In this document: positions 37,210-45,024 of the stretch, piece by piece | How positions within the stretch are numbered: position 1 is the stretch's first letter | Layout: every line of letters starts with the position of its first letter | NCBI GenBank assembly: GCA_019636495.1 | Contig: JAHBXL010000021.1 | Coordinates: forward strand, 1 to 64,000 | Reading direction: 5' to 3' | Length of the DNA stretch: 64,000 bases | Source of the DNA: Phycisphaeraceae bacterium | Lineage (GTDB): Bacteria > Planctomycetota > Phycisphaerae > Phycisphaerales > UBA1924 | Position numbers and translations under genes: made by a program | Notes under the pieces: generated by a model | Databases searched by the model: none | The model's input: the letters and a program-made list of their open reading frames with translations, nothing else | What the model was told of the DNA's origin: nothing

Positions 37210-37761
37210 ATGCGTGCCGCCTGTGCACCATCCTCGTTTCCGGCCCTCCGCGGCAACGCGCCGCGCGCCATCCTCGCCGCCGCGGCGGTCTTCCTCGTCG
37301 CGCTCCTGCCCGGCCTCCACGGTCTCTCGATCGGGAAGCACGGGTGCGCCGACTCCGCCTGCAACGATGCCGCGTGCGCGAAGGAAACGCCGCGGCCTGT
37401 CGCCGCGCCGGTCAAACGCGCTGCAAGGTCAACGTGTTCCTGCGGCCACGAGCACGCGGCGGCGCCCGCGATGCCGCCAGTCGCCGCGGCCGCCGAGCCG
37501 GGCGCGCCCGGGTGCGAACCACACGACGACCGGCCGCCCGCCCCGCGCCAGCCCCATGACCACCGCAACTGCCCGATCTGCAAGGTCATCTTCACCGGCG
37601 CGCACCGTTTCGCGGCCGACACCGCGCCGCCGGTCCTGATCCTCCGCGCCCTGCCCATTGGCCCCGCGCCCCACGCCCGCGCCGAGGTTCTGCCGACCCG
37701 TTCGTGGCACGCCGCGCGGCCGCGCGGCCCGCCGGCGCGTCCCGACCCCGCCCGCGTCTGA
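37210..37761 (+). CDS. Exported His/Cys-rich protein
   Basis: Predicted 183-residue protein. One hydrophobic segment (ILAAAAVFLVALLPGLHGL, about residues 20-38) acts as signal or anchor. The rest is rich in Cys and His in clusters GKHGCADSACNDAAC, CSCGHEHAA and HDHRNCPICK, which could bind several metal ions. It reminds me of small DUF2946-like metal-associated proteins but I cannot assign it firmly. A promoter with a palindromic operator lies just upstream, and two same-strand genes follow within 130 bases, so all three probably form one metal-responsive operon. No clear ribosome site precedes the ATG. Confidence 0.6.
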   Translation: MRAACAPSSFPALRGNAPRAILAAAAVFLVALLPGLHGLSIGKHGCADSACNDAACAKETPRPVAAPVKRAARSTCSCGHEHAAAPAMPPVAAAAEPGAPGCEPHDDRPPAPRQPHDHRNCPICKVIFTGAHRFAADTAPPVLILRALPIGPAPHARAEVLPTRSWHAARPRGPPARPDPARV

Positions 37762-37887
37762 CCGCGCCGTTGTCGCGCTCAGCGGCCCCCCGAACATCCA
37801 TCGTGCCTGCTCATCCGTTTCGCACCGAAGGTCGTGCCGTGCACGGTCGCGCCTCATGCGCCCTGCGCCGGCAGATCGGAGCGTGTC

Positions 37888-38619
37888 ATGGTTCCCGTTC
37901 GTCGCGCGTTCACGCTCATCGAGTTGCTTGTCGTCATCGCGGTCATCGCGCTGCTGGTTGGTCTGCTGCTGCCCGCGCTGGGCGCGGCCCGCCGCTCGGC
38001 CCGCGCGACGGCATGCCTGGCCAACATGCGCTCGCTGGCGCTCTGCCAGGCGATGTACGCCGATGACCACCGCGGCGCGCTCGCCGATGTCGGCCTGGCG
38101 CACGGCGGCGCGGGCGACCCCGACCTGTCGTGGGTGAACACGCTCGCCGAGTACTACGCCAACCCCGCCGTCCTGCGGTCGCCCGGCGATTCGAGCGCGT
38201 TCTGGCCGGCCGAGCAGGGCGGGCAGGGGCAGGCGATCAACGGCGCGCACCGCGTGAGCAGTTACGCGATGAACAACTACCTCTCCCGAACCTACAACCC
38301 CGGCCTCTCGCCACGCGAGCCCTACGACAACATCAGCAGGATCCCCATCCCCTCGGCCACGGTGGTGTTCCTCATGCTCGCGCGCGAGGGCGACTTCGCC
38401 GTGTCCGACCACGTTCACGTCGAGAACTGGGGACAGGGCGCCCAGCCGCCCCTTCGCGCCTCGCAGCAGGCCCAGATCAACGCCTGGGGCGGGCCCGCGC
38501 GGTCGTTCGCGGCGCGGGCCAACTACGCCTATCTCGACGGGCGCGCCGCCCTGCACCGCTTCGACGCTGTTTACACCGACTTTGCCATCAACCGCTTCAA
38601 CCCCGCCGTGGCGCGGTAG
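37888..38619 (+). CDS. Prepilin-like secreted protein
   Basis: Predicted 243-residue pseudopilin-like protein: basic leader MVPVRR, then [20 protein letters not shown], the type IV prepilin cleavage site and helix. The globular part has the [18 protein letters not shown] segment seen in DUF1559-like proteins and a C-terminal NYAYLDGRA turn. GGAG lies seven bases before the ATG at 37888. It sits between the His/Cys-rich protein and the dockerin protein, 36 bases before the latter, so a role in placing that protein at the surface is plausible. Confidence 0.82.
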   Translation: MVPVRRAFTLIELLVVIAVIALLVGLLLPALGAARRSARATACLANMRSLALCQAMYADDHRGALADVGLAHGGAGDPDLSWVNTLAEYYANPAVLRSPGDSSAFWPAEQGGQGQAINGAHRVSSYAMNNYLSRTYNPGLSPREPYDNISRIPIPSATVVFLMLAREGDFAVSDHVHVENWGQGAQPPLRASQQAQINAWGGPARSFAARANYAYLDGRAALHRFDAVYTDFAINRFNPAVAR

Positions 38620-38655
38620 TGCGCCACGCGAACATCACGGAAGAAAGAGTTGCCT

Positions 38656-39441
38656 ATGAAGACCCTCATCACGATTCTCGCGACCACATGCGCCGCATCC
38701 GGCGCACTTGCCCAGCACGCCGGCGACGTCTTCCTCACCGTCGAGTCCGGGCGGATCGCCACCAATCTCCAGCCGCAGCCCGGCCAGATCGACCCGGCAC
38801 GCGTCTTCCTCGCCGAGATGGGCGAGATCGAGCCCCACTTCTCCGACGAGCCGGGCTTCGACTGTCTCCCCGGCACGTTCCCGACGCCCAGCGCGATCGG
38901 CTTCCGCCTGCGCGGGCCGGTGCAACGCTGGAACGGCTCGCGGCTGGCGGCGGACAGCGCGCCCATCTTCGCCGCGGCCTACGCCACCCTCGGGCCGGTG
39001 TTCTCGCCGGAATGCAACCTGGTGGTGGACGGGTTCACGATCCCCGTCGGCGCCAACGGCACCTGGCACAGGCACATCGAGTTCACACGGCTGTCGCCCG
39101 ATGGGCCCGGCGTGTTCGTGGTCGAACTCGAGTTGTTCAGCACCGCGGCGTCGATCGCGCCATCGCGCCCCTTCTGGTTCGTCTTCAACGACGGCGCGGA
39201 CGAGGCCGATCACGATGCCGCGGCGGAATGGGTGGAGGAGCACCTGGTGCCGCAGCGCTGCCCGGCGGACTTCGACCGCGACGGCGAAGTGGGCGTTCCC
39301 GACATCTTCGCCTTCCTGACGGCGTGGTTCGCCGGACCGGCCTCGCCCGAGGCCTGGCGAGCGGATGTTGACGGCTCGTGCGCCGCCGACGTGCAGGACA
39401 TCTTCGCGTTCCTTGGCGCGTGGTTCGCCGGCTGCCCATAG
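38656..39441 (+). CDS. Dockerin-anchored surface protein, all3515-like
   Basis: Predicted 261-residue exported protein. The signal peptide MKTLITILATTCAASGALAQ is followed by a domain with HAGDVFLTVESGRI, FLAEMGEIEPHFSDEPGF, PGTFPTPSAIGFRL, RWNGSRL, WHRHIEF and GVFVVELELFS. From memory this layout matches the all3515-type family described as Zur-repressed PEP-CTERM proteins in cyanobacteria and planctomycetes. Here the anchor is a dockerin pair instead: CPADFDRDG, PDIFAFLTAWFAG and QDIFAFLGAWFAG. The ATG at 38656 gives a clean signal peptide; a TTG two codons upstream is possible. The assignment ties this operon to zinc limitation; the biochemical role, perhaps zinc scavenging at the surface, is unknown. 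Confidence 0.7.
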   Translation: MKTLITILATTCAASGALAQHAGDVFLTVESGRIATNLQPQPGQIDPARVFLAEMGEIEPHFSDEPGFDCLPGTFPTPSAIGFRLRGPVQRWNGSRLAADSAPIFAAAYATLGPVFSPECNLVVDGFTIPVGANGTWHRHIEFTRLSPDGPGVFVVELELFSTAASIAPSRPFWFVFNDGADEADHDAAAEWVEEHLVPQRCPADFDRDGEVGVPDIFAFLTAWFAGPASPEAWRADVDGSCAADVQDIFAFLGAWFAGCP

Positions 39442-39590
39442 CGCCGGCGAAACCGTTGTGGCGGAGCGGCCCCGGCGGGTCGGGCGCGGCCGCGCTCGCC
39501 CGCCCGCCTTCGCCGCGCGCTGCGCGCAGCGTGCAGGGCGTGTATGCTGTAGAGCCGAACAGCACTCGGTACGACGCGAGGACTTGCAGC

Positions 39591-41282
39591 ATGGCCGCCC
39601 CTTCTCCGCAGGCAGTGAATCAGGTTCCGGCTCTGCCGCTGACGCTTGACCCGATCCACGGCCCGCCCCTCCCGCCCATCGAGGTCCCCGCAGGACAATC
39701 CATCGGCATCGGCCGTTCCTCGGCCTGTCAGGTCGTGCTGGCCGATGAGGCCGTCTCCCGCCGCCACGCCTCTATCCACCAGGCCAACGGAACCTGGTTC
39801 ATCACCGACCTCGGCAGCCGCCACGGCACGATGGTCAACGCCGTCCGCCTCGAAGCCAACGGCATGGCCCCGCTCCGAATGGGCGATCTCGTCGGCATCG
39901 GCCCGTGGACCTTCCGCGTCCGTGTCGGCGCGGCATCGGGCGGCGCGGGCCTCGTCACAACCGTCGATACCGTCGGCCGGCAGCGCGTCGAGCGCGTCGC
40001 CGAGCGCGAACTGGCCGCGATCACCCAGCAGCGGCTCACGCTCATGATGTCCTGCGCCGCCTCCGTCGCCGGCGCGGCGGACAAGCAGAGCCTCGCCGAC
40101 ATCGTCCTCAAGGCCGCGGTCGAGGGCACCGGCTTCCCCCGGGCCGCGCTGCTCGAAGAGGCCGGCGGCGATGGCGCCGAGGTCCGCGTCATCGGCGAGG
40201 TCGATGCCTCAGGACGCAGCGCGGGCGGAGCGACCTTCAGCCGGTCCCTCATCGCCGCCGCCAAAACCGGCGAAATGGTCCGCCTCACCGGCGACTCGCC
40301 CATGAACACCGGCGAGAGCATCATGCGCCTCGGCATCCAGACCGCACTCTGCGCCCCCATCGTCATCGGCTCCACCGTCGGGGCCTACCTCTACCTCGAC
40401 TCGCGCGAGGGCGAGGCCGCACGCGGCGGAATGGGCCGCACCGTCGTGCAGGCCGATGCCGCGGCGTTCTGCCAGGCCATCGCCAAGATGTGCGCCATGG
40501 CGCTCAACAACATCAACGCCCGCGAACTCGAAGAGCGCCAGCGCGACCTCATGCGCGACCTCACCACCGCGCAGGAGGCTCAGCGACTCATCATGCCCCC
40601 CGACGAGGGACAGATCGGCATGGTCCGTTACGCCGTCCGGCAGAAGTCCGGACGCTTCGTCGCCGGCGACCTGTTTGACGTCGTCGATCTCGGCCCCGGC
40701 CGCGTCGGCGTCTTCCTCGGCGATGTCGCGGGCAAGGGCATCGGCGCGGCGATCCTCATGGCCACCGCCCAGACACACCTCAACGCATCGCTCAAGGTCC
40801 ACAACGACGCCGCCAAAGCCGTGCGCGAAGTGAACGCCTACATCTCCCAGCACTCCGCGGCCAATAAGTTCATCTCGCTCTGGCTGGGCATCTTCGATGC
40901 CAACGACCGCAGCGTCACCTACGTTGATGCGGGCCACGGCCACTGGCTCTACCTCACGCCGGGTCAGCAGATGGGCCGCATCGACGCCGCGGGCGGAATC
41001 CCGCTCGGCATCGATGGCGACTTCGAGTACAAGTCCGCTCGTCTGGAAATGACGCCGCAGACCCGCGTCATCGTCTTCTCCGATGGCGTCGTCGAGCAGC
41101 CGGGCCCCGGCGGGCCCGATGGCCGCGAGGAACTCTTCGGCCTGCAACGCGCCATCGACTGCCTCGACCCCACCGGCGCGGTCAACGAGGATGTGCGACG
41201 GATGTTCGAGGCGGTCTTCAAATACGCCCAGACCGACTCGCTCGCCGACGATACCACCGTCGCGAGCGTGCAGATTCTCTGA
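39591..41282 (+). CDS. FHA-GAF-PP2C (SpoIIE-type) phosphatase
   Basis: Predicted 563-residue cytosolic signalling protein. FHA domain (about 30-110): GIGRSSACQVVLAD, SRRHASIH, DLGSRHGTMVN, which binds phosphothreonine. GAF domain (about 145-305): LIMSCAASVAGAADKQS-like start and ALCAPIVIGSTVGAYLYLD. Then a short coiled coil (about 310-330) and a PPM/SpoIIE phosphatase domain (about 340-560) with GDLFDVVDLGPG, DVAGKGIGAAILMA, YVDAGHGHWLYL, VFSDGVVEQ and DDTTVASVQI; the Asp metal ligands are present. Such proteins (RsbU-like) set anti-sigma-factor phosphorylation or reverse Ser/Thr kinase signalling. No kinase or anti-sigma gene is adjacent. The ATG at 39591 begins just before the conserved part. 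Confidence 0.9.
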   Translation: MAAPSPQAVNQVPALPLTLDPIHGPPLPPIEVPAGQSIGIGRSSACQVVLADEAVSRRHASIHQANGTWFITDLGSRHGTMVNAVRLEANGMAPLRMGDLVGIGPWTFRVRVGAASGGAGLVTTVDTVGRQRVERVAERELAAITQQRLTLMMSCAASVAGAADKQSLADIVLKAAVEGTGFPRAALLEEAGGDGAEVRVIGEVDASGRSAGGATFSRSLIAAAKTGEMVRLTGDSPMNTGESIMRLGIQTALCAPIVIGSTVGAYLYLDSREGEAARGGMGRTVVQADAAAFCQAIAKMCAMALNNINARELEERQRDLMRDLTTAQEAQRLIMPPDEGQIGMVRYAVRQKSGRFVAGDLFDVVDLGPGRVGVFLGDVAGKGIGAAILMATAQTHLNASLKVHNDAAKAVREVNAYISQHSAANKFISLWLGIFDANDRSVTYVDAGHGHWLYLTPGQQMGRIDAAGGIPLGIDGDFEYKSARLEMTPQTRVIVFSDGVVEQPGPGGPDGREELFGLQRAIDCLDPTGAVNEDVRRMFEAVFKYAQTDSLADDTTVASVQIL

Positions 41283-41334
41283 CCCCCCGCGCCCCTTTCG
41301 CCCCCTTCGCGCCCGGCGCACGCAATTCCCGGGC

Positions 41335-41370
41335 AACAACAAAAAAACCCCGGCCGCGGGGCCGGGGTTT
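41335..41370 (-). terminator. Terminator of the rplM-rpsI operon, possibly bidirectional
   Basis: Arms AAACCCCGGCC (41345-41355) and GGCCGGGGTTT (41360-41370). On the - strand the stem is followed by TTTTTTTGTTGTT, so it ends the ribosomal operon. In the + direction only TTTGTGTG follows, a weaker stop for the phosphatase gene. Confidence 0.9.
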
Positions 41371-41414
41371 GTGTGTCGTTGTTTTCTCACTGACCTGAAG
41401 GTCAGTGGCACGCA

Positions 41415-41936
41415 TTACCGCTTCGAGAACTGGAAGCGGCGGCGGGCGCCGGCCTGGCCATACTTCTTCCGCTCGACCTCGCGGGCATCGCGCGTCAGGA
41501 ATCCGGCGTTGCGGAGGGCGTCCTCGGTCGTCGGGTCAAAGTCGCGCAGGGCGCGGGCGATGCCCAGACGCAGCGCCTGCGCCTGGCCCATGAATCCGCC
41601 GCCCGAGAGCCGAACGATCACGTCCATCTTGCCCAGCGTGCTGGTGACGCGCAGCGGCGCGTACGCATCGTTGCGGTCGCGCTCCTCGGCGAAGTACTGA
41701 TCGACCGGCTTGTACTTGTCGCCGCCGACCTGCACCTTCACCTCTCCGTTGCCCCCGGCGTTCGGGCGGATGCGCACCCGCGCCACCGCGCGCTTGCGCC
41801 GGCCCGTGCCCCACCACCACCCGTGCTTGGGCTCGGCCGGCGTGCGCACACGCCGCTTCATCTGCTCGGGCTTGGCGATGTCCGCCGGGTTGATCGTCGA
41901 AAGGCCGGTGATCGAAGGGTTGTTGATCTGCGTCAT
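41415..41936 (-). CDS. rpsI: 30S ribosomal protein S9
   Basis: Predicted 173-residue S9 protein of the small ribosomal subunit. The core matches: GTGRRKRAVARVRI near residue 47, then VTSTLGKMDVIVRLSGGGFMGQAQALRLGIARAL, and the invariant tail RKKYGQAGARRRFQFSKR whose C-terminal Lys-Arg reaches the P-site tRNA. An N-terminal extension of about 40 residues (MTQINNPSITGLSTINPADI and on) precedes the core, which usually starts within a few residues of the Met. It follows rplM with a 107-base gap. Confidence 0.97.
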   Translation of the reverse strand: MTQINNPSITGLSTINPADIAKPEQMKRRVRTPAEPKHGWWWGTGRRKRAVARVRIRPNAGGNGEVKVQVGGDKYKPVDQYFAEERDRNDAYAPLRVTSTLGKMDVIVRLSGGGFMGQAQALRLGIARALRDFDPTTEDALRNAGFLTRDAREVERKKYGQAGARRRFQFSKR

Positions 41937-42004
41937 GGTTCAGCCTGGACTGGTGTTGGTCGTCTTGCGTTCAACTCGCGGCGTGCCGCGCAGGTGATTG
42001 GAAA

Positions 42005-42043
42005 GGGGGGGGTGGGGGTGGGTGGGCGGGGGGGGCAGGGGGG
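42005..42043 (+). repeat. G-rich tract between rplM and rpsI
   Basis: About 39 bases of G runs separated by single T, C or CA, directly next to the rplM stop codon. On the operon mRNA (- strand) this is a C-rich, G-poor stretch, like a Rho-loading site; on the template strand it could form a quadruplex. Both would affect the rpsI:rplM ratio. Confidence 0.55.
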
Positions 42044-42481
42044 TCAGATGGTCATCGCGACCGGCTGCTGCGACTGGTGCGGATGGTCGGCCCCCGGGTA
42101 GACCTTGAGTTTGGCGAGCATGTGCCGGCCGATGCGGTTCTTGGGCAGCATGCGCCGTACCGCATCCTCGATGAGTTTCTCGGGCCGCCGCTCGCGGAGC
42201 GAGCCGTAGGTCTCTTCCTTCAGGCCGCCGGGGAAGCGCGTGTAGCGCTGCTTCATGTTCTGCTCGGCCTTGGCCCCCGTCATGCCCACCTTCGAGCCGT
42301 TGACGACGATGACGAAGTCGCCGCAATCCACGTGCGGGGTGTACTCGGGGCGGTGCTTGCCCGTCAGCACGGTCGCCACGTCAACCGCAAGGCGGCCGAG
42401 CGAGACATCCGTCGCATCGACGATGCGCCAGGTCTTGGCGGGAACGGTCTGCGGCGTGGCGAAATAGGTCTGGCGTCGCAT
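42044..42481 (-). CDS. rplM: 50S ribosomal protein L13
   Basis: Predicted 145-residue L13, an early-assembly protein of the large subunit. Family motifs: WRIVDATDVSLGRLA, VATVLTGKHRPEYTPHVDCG, VVNGSKVGMTGAKAEQ, RFPGGLKEETYG and AVRRMLPKNRIGRHMLAKLKVY. AGGAG lies nine bases before the ATG. Standard length and standard order, rplM then rpsI. The leader carries a hairpin (42575-42596) and a promoter (42646-42673). Confidence 0.97.
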   Translation of the reverse strand: MRRQTYFATPQTVPAKTWRIVDATDVSLGRLAVDVATVLTGKHRPEYTPHVDCGDFVIVVNGSKVGMTGAKAEQNMKQRYTRFPGGLKEETYGSLRERRPEKLIEDAVRRMLPKNRIGRHMLAKLKVYPGADHPHQSQQPVAMTI

Positions 42482-42574
42482 GGCCGGAAACTCCTGTCGA
42501 ACCGAGAGAGGACCGAAGCGCAAACTCCGGGCCCCGGGGTGCGGGGTGAACTCGCCGCCTACCGGGCGGGGCGG

Positions 42575-42596
42575 GCCTGTCCATGCAGGGACAGGC
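42575..42596 (-). promoter_or_regulatory. Leader hairpin of rplM
   Basis: Perfect eight-base arms GCCTGTCC and GGACAGGC with a six-base loop, in the untranslated leader about 95 bases before the rplM start. L13 autoregulatory leaders are known in other bacteria; whether this is one is untested. Confidence 0.45.
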
Positions 42597-42645
42597 AGGA
42601 TTTCAAGGCGTTTCCGCCGCGCAAAGCCGCCGCGGCAGAAGAGCA

Positions 42646-42673
42646 AGGTTAGGCGGGATCAGTCTCGGGTCAA
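42646..42673 (-). promoter_or_regulatory. Candidate promoter of rplM-rpsI
   Basis: On the - strand TTGACC (42668-42673) and TAACCT (42646-42651) are 16 bases apart. The -35 is strong and the -10 weak. It predicts a leader of about 155 bases. Confidence 0.45.
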
Positions 42674-42883
42674 ATCGGCCGCGAAGGAGCAGGACCAGGT
42701 CCGCTTCGCCGCCCGAACCCCGAACCAGAGAAACTCGCATCTTTCAGGAACTTCAGCATTCGCGGCGGGCGCATCGCGTGGTAGGCTGCTTCCCGGAAGA
42801 GAGGGCGGCCCGCTTTGTCCATCGCCAGGAGACCGCCCATCCCGCACGCAAGCCCCGGACAACCTATCGGACGTGTTCCAACT

Positions 42884-43880
42884 TTCCCCTCTCCCCGTTG
42901 CTCTGAACGGGGAGAGGTGGTCGCGCAGCGACCGGTGAGGGGGCCTTGGTTGGCATTCCCCTCTCCCCGTTGCTTTGAACGGGGAGAGGTGGTCGCGCAG
43001 CGACCGGTGAGGGGGCCTTGGTTCGCTTTCCCCTCTCCCCGTTGCTCTGAACGGGGAGAGGTGGTCGCGCAGCGACCGGTGAGGGGGCCTTGGTTCGCCT
43101 TCCCCCGGTCGCCGGGGAGAGGTGGCGAGGCCGAAGGCCGAGACGGTGAGGGGTTCTGCCGGTTCGCACCTTCCCCCCTTCACTCCCCTCACCCCCCTCG
43201 CTGCGCTCGGGGACCTCTCCCCGCTGTGGCGGGGAGAGGGGAGTTGTCTTTCGCTTTCCCCTCTCCCCGTTGCTTTGAACGGGGAGAGGTGGTCGCGCAG
43301 CGACCGGTGAGGGGGCCTTGGTTCGCTTTCCCCTCTCCCCGTTGCCCTGAACGGGGAGAGGTGGTCGCGCAGCGACCGGTGAGGGGGCCTTGGTTCGCTT
43401 TCCCCTCTCCCCGTTGCTCTGAACGGGGAGAGGTGGTCGCGCAGCGACCGGTGAGGGGGCCTTGGTTCGCTTTCCCCCGGTCGCCGGGGAGAGGTGTCGA
43501 GGCCGAAGGCCGAGACGGTGAGGGGTTCTGCTTTCGCTTTCCCCTCCTGCTGTTTGAACGGGAGAGTGGTCGCGCAGCGACCGGCAGGCCTTGGTTCGTT
43601 TTCCCTCTCCGCTGCCCTGAACGGGGGAGAGTGGTCGCGCGGAAGACCGGTGAGGGGGGCCTTGGTTTGCTTTCTCTCTCCCCGTTGCTCTGAACGGGGA
43701 GAGGAAACGCGCGGGCACCGGTGAGGGGGCCTTGTTCGCTTTCCCCGTCGCCGGGGGAGAGGTTTGAGCAGGCCGAAGGCCGAGACGAGGGGTTCCCGCG
43801 CGCGCTCGCACCTTCCCCCTTCACTTTCACCCTCGCGCAAGCTGGGACCTTCCCGCGGTTGCGGGAGAGGGGAAGAAGCG
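42884..43880 (+). repeat. Higher-order array of about 72-bp hairpin repeats
   Basis: Three unit types are arranged A-A-A-B-C, A-A-A-B, A-A-A-B-C. A units start at 42886, 42958, 43030, 43258, 43330, 43402, 43541, 43603 and 43674; B units at 43102, 43474 and 43743; C units at 43173 and 43815. Period is 72 in the clean part. Each A unit has a 12-base hairpin (CCTCTCCCCGTT / AACGGGGAGAGG, loop of six) and a second hairpin GGTCGC-GCA-GCGACC, then GGTGAGGGGGCCTTGG. B units carry CCCGG-TCG-CCGGG and GGCC-GAA-GGCC; C units carry CCTCTCCCCGC / GCGGGGAGAGG. Units after 43540 carry many indels. There are no spacers, no cas genes and no transposase near. Confidence 0.9.
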
Positions 43881-43899
43881 GAAGAGGCGCATTCGCGCG

Positions 43900-45018
43900 T
43901 TGTTGGCTTCTAATCATCGCCAGAAAATCGTTGCCCGGCGGTTTCACATCGACCCCCTCTCCGGCATCGACTTCTGTTCGGCAAACCACTTCGGCAATGC
44001 CCCGTGGATGGGGACCATCCGCCGACGAAGTGATGATGCCATCGGCCGCGGCGGCGGGGGCATCACGAGTATTTCATCGGTCGCTGAGGTCACGACCAGC
44101 CAGTGGGTGCAGTTCTTCAACGCGGCGTACGACCACTGGTGGGAGGGGTGACCGCCAGGCTTGACGCCGCCGACCGTTCTGGGGCGCGCAGGCACGACGC
44201 TGATCAACAACTTTGAAACTTCAACGCGCGGCGGTGGCAGGGTGCCGCGGGCAACGAATGCGGCTCGGGGAACATCTCCCGCGATGGCCGCGATGTACTG
44301 CAACTTCCCGCACAACGTGGAGCCGACATAGCGGGGCCGGGCGGGGGTCGCCGCGGAACTTCCAGCGCGTACGACGCATGCACCTTTCTTGGTCCCAACG
44401 GCATGGGGTGGCTTGTCGATCAGGTCACCCGGGCTTCCCCAAGCAAGTGGTACTTCATCCTGATGCGTGGATGAGTGGATCAAGGCTGCTCATTACGACC
44501 CGCACCGCTACGGGCAGAACCAGGGGGGATACTGGCTGTTCTCGAACTCAACCGACGAGTGGATTCCCGGCGGCCCGCCGGGCGTGAACATCAATCCGTT
44601 TCCAGGCGCACCCGGCCCTAACCCCAATGGCCCGATTGCGCAGGCCAACTACGGATGGGACACCTTCACCTTCCCCGGCTACGGCAGCCCATTCAATGTG
44701 CTCCTTGGTGCATATCCCGATGTGCAGAGCCCGTGGGGGTTGCTGGATGTCGCAGGGGCGACGAGCGAGTGGACGGAGCAAGTCTTCTACGGCGCACTTG
44801 AGGGACCGAGGTTTAGGTATCTCGAAGGCAGCTACTGGGGCGGAGCACCGGGCTACGGCGTTGCCGACACCGTTTGGTCCACGTACGGCGCGCTGACGCC
44901 AAACTTGGCTCCCTTCGACAGCGGATTCCGCATTGCGTCAACAGTCCCCGGTCCCACCGGTCTGGTGGTGCTTGCTTCCGGGTGTGTCCTCGTGGTTGTC
45001 CGAAGAAAACGAGAGTAG
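43900..45018 (+). pseudogene. Frame-broken formylglycine-generating-enzyme-like gene with PEP-CTERM
   Basis: Fragments in changing frames align to one planctomycete family, FGE-sulfatase (SUMF1-like) exported proteins. 43960-44148 encodes GIDFCSANHFGNAPW and SVAEVTTSQWVQFFNAAYD, then stops at 44149. TFWGAQ is recovered near 44185 only by dropping one G. AAMYCNFPHN follows in the first frame to a stop at 44329. SAYDACTFLGPNG continues in another frame; DEWIKAAHYDPHRYG from 44467 runs on intact through NYGWDTFTFPGYGSPF, SPWGLLDVAGATSEWTEQ and GYWGG-like sequence to a PEP-CTERM-like tail (VPGPTGLVVLASGCVLVVV then RRKRE). No signal peptide is found upstream, where the repeat array begins to fail. 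It is either a decayed gene or a good gene with consensus errors. Confidence 0.75.
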
Positions 45019-45024
45019 GAAGAC

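Larger units (their letters stand above)
42482..42883. other. rplM leader region and flank
   Basis: The first 170 bases are the rplM promoter and leader. From about 42680 to 42883 I see only GC-rich sequence without a convincing gene; frames through it are continuations of repeat-array frames. Confidence 0.5.

Noticed and set aside
37136..37639. Overlapping 167- and 131-residue frames at the His/Cys-rich gene
   Set aside because: Only the 37210 frame has a hydrophobic signal followed by Cys/His clusters; the others are Arg/Pro/Ser-rich.
42659..43840. Long open frames on both strands through the repeat array (393, 315, 292 and 266 residues)
   Set aside because: The 72-bp period is a multiple of three, so every frame stays open and repeats the same 24 residues. 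The products have no family and no ribosome sites.
42884..43880. CRISPR array or insertion sequence
   Set aside because: Units abut without spacers; no transposase or terminal inverted repeats bound the region.
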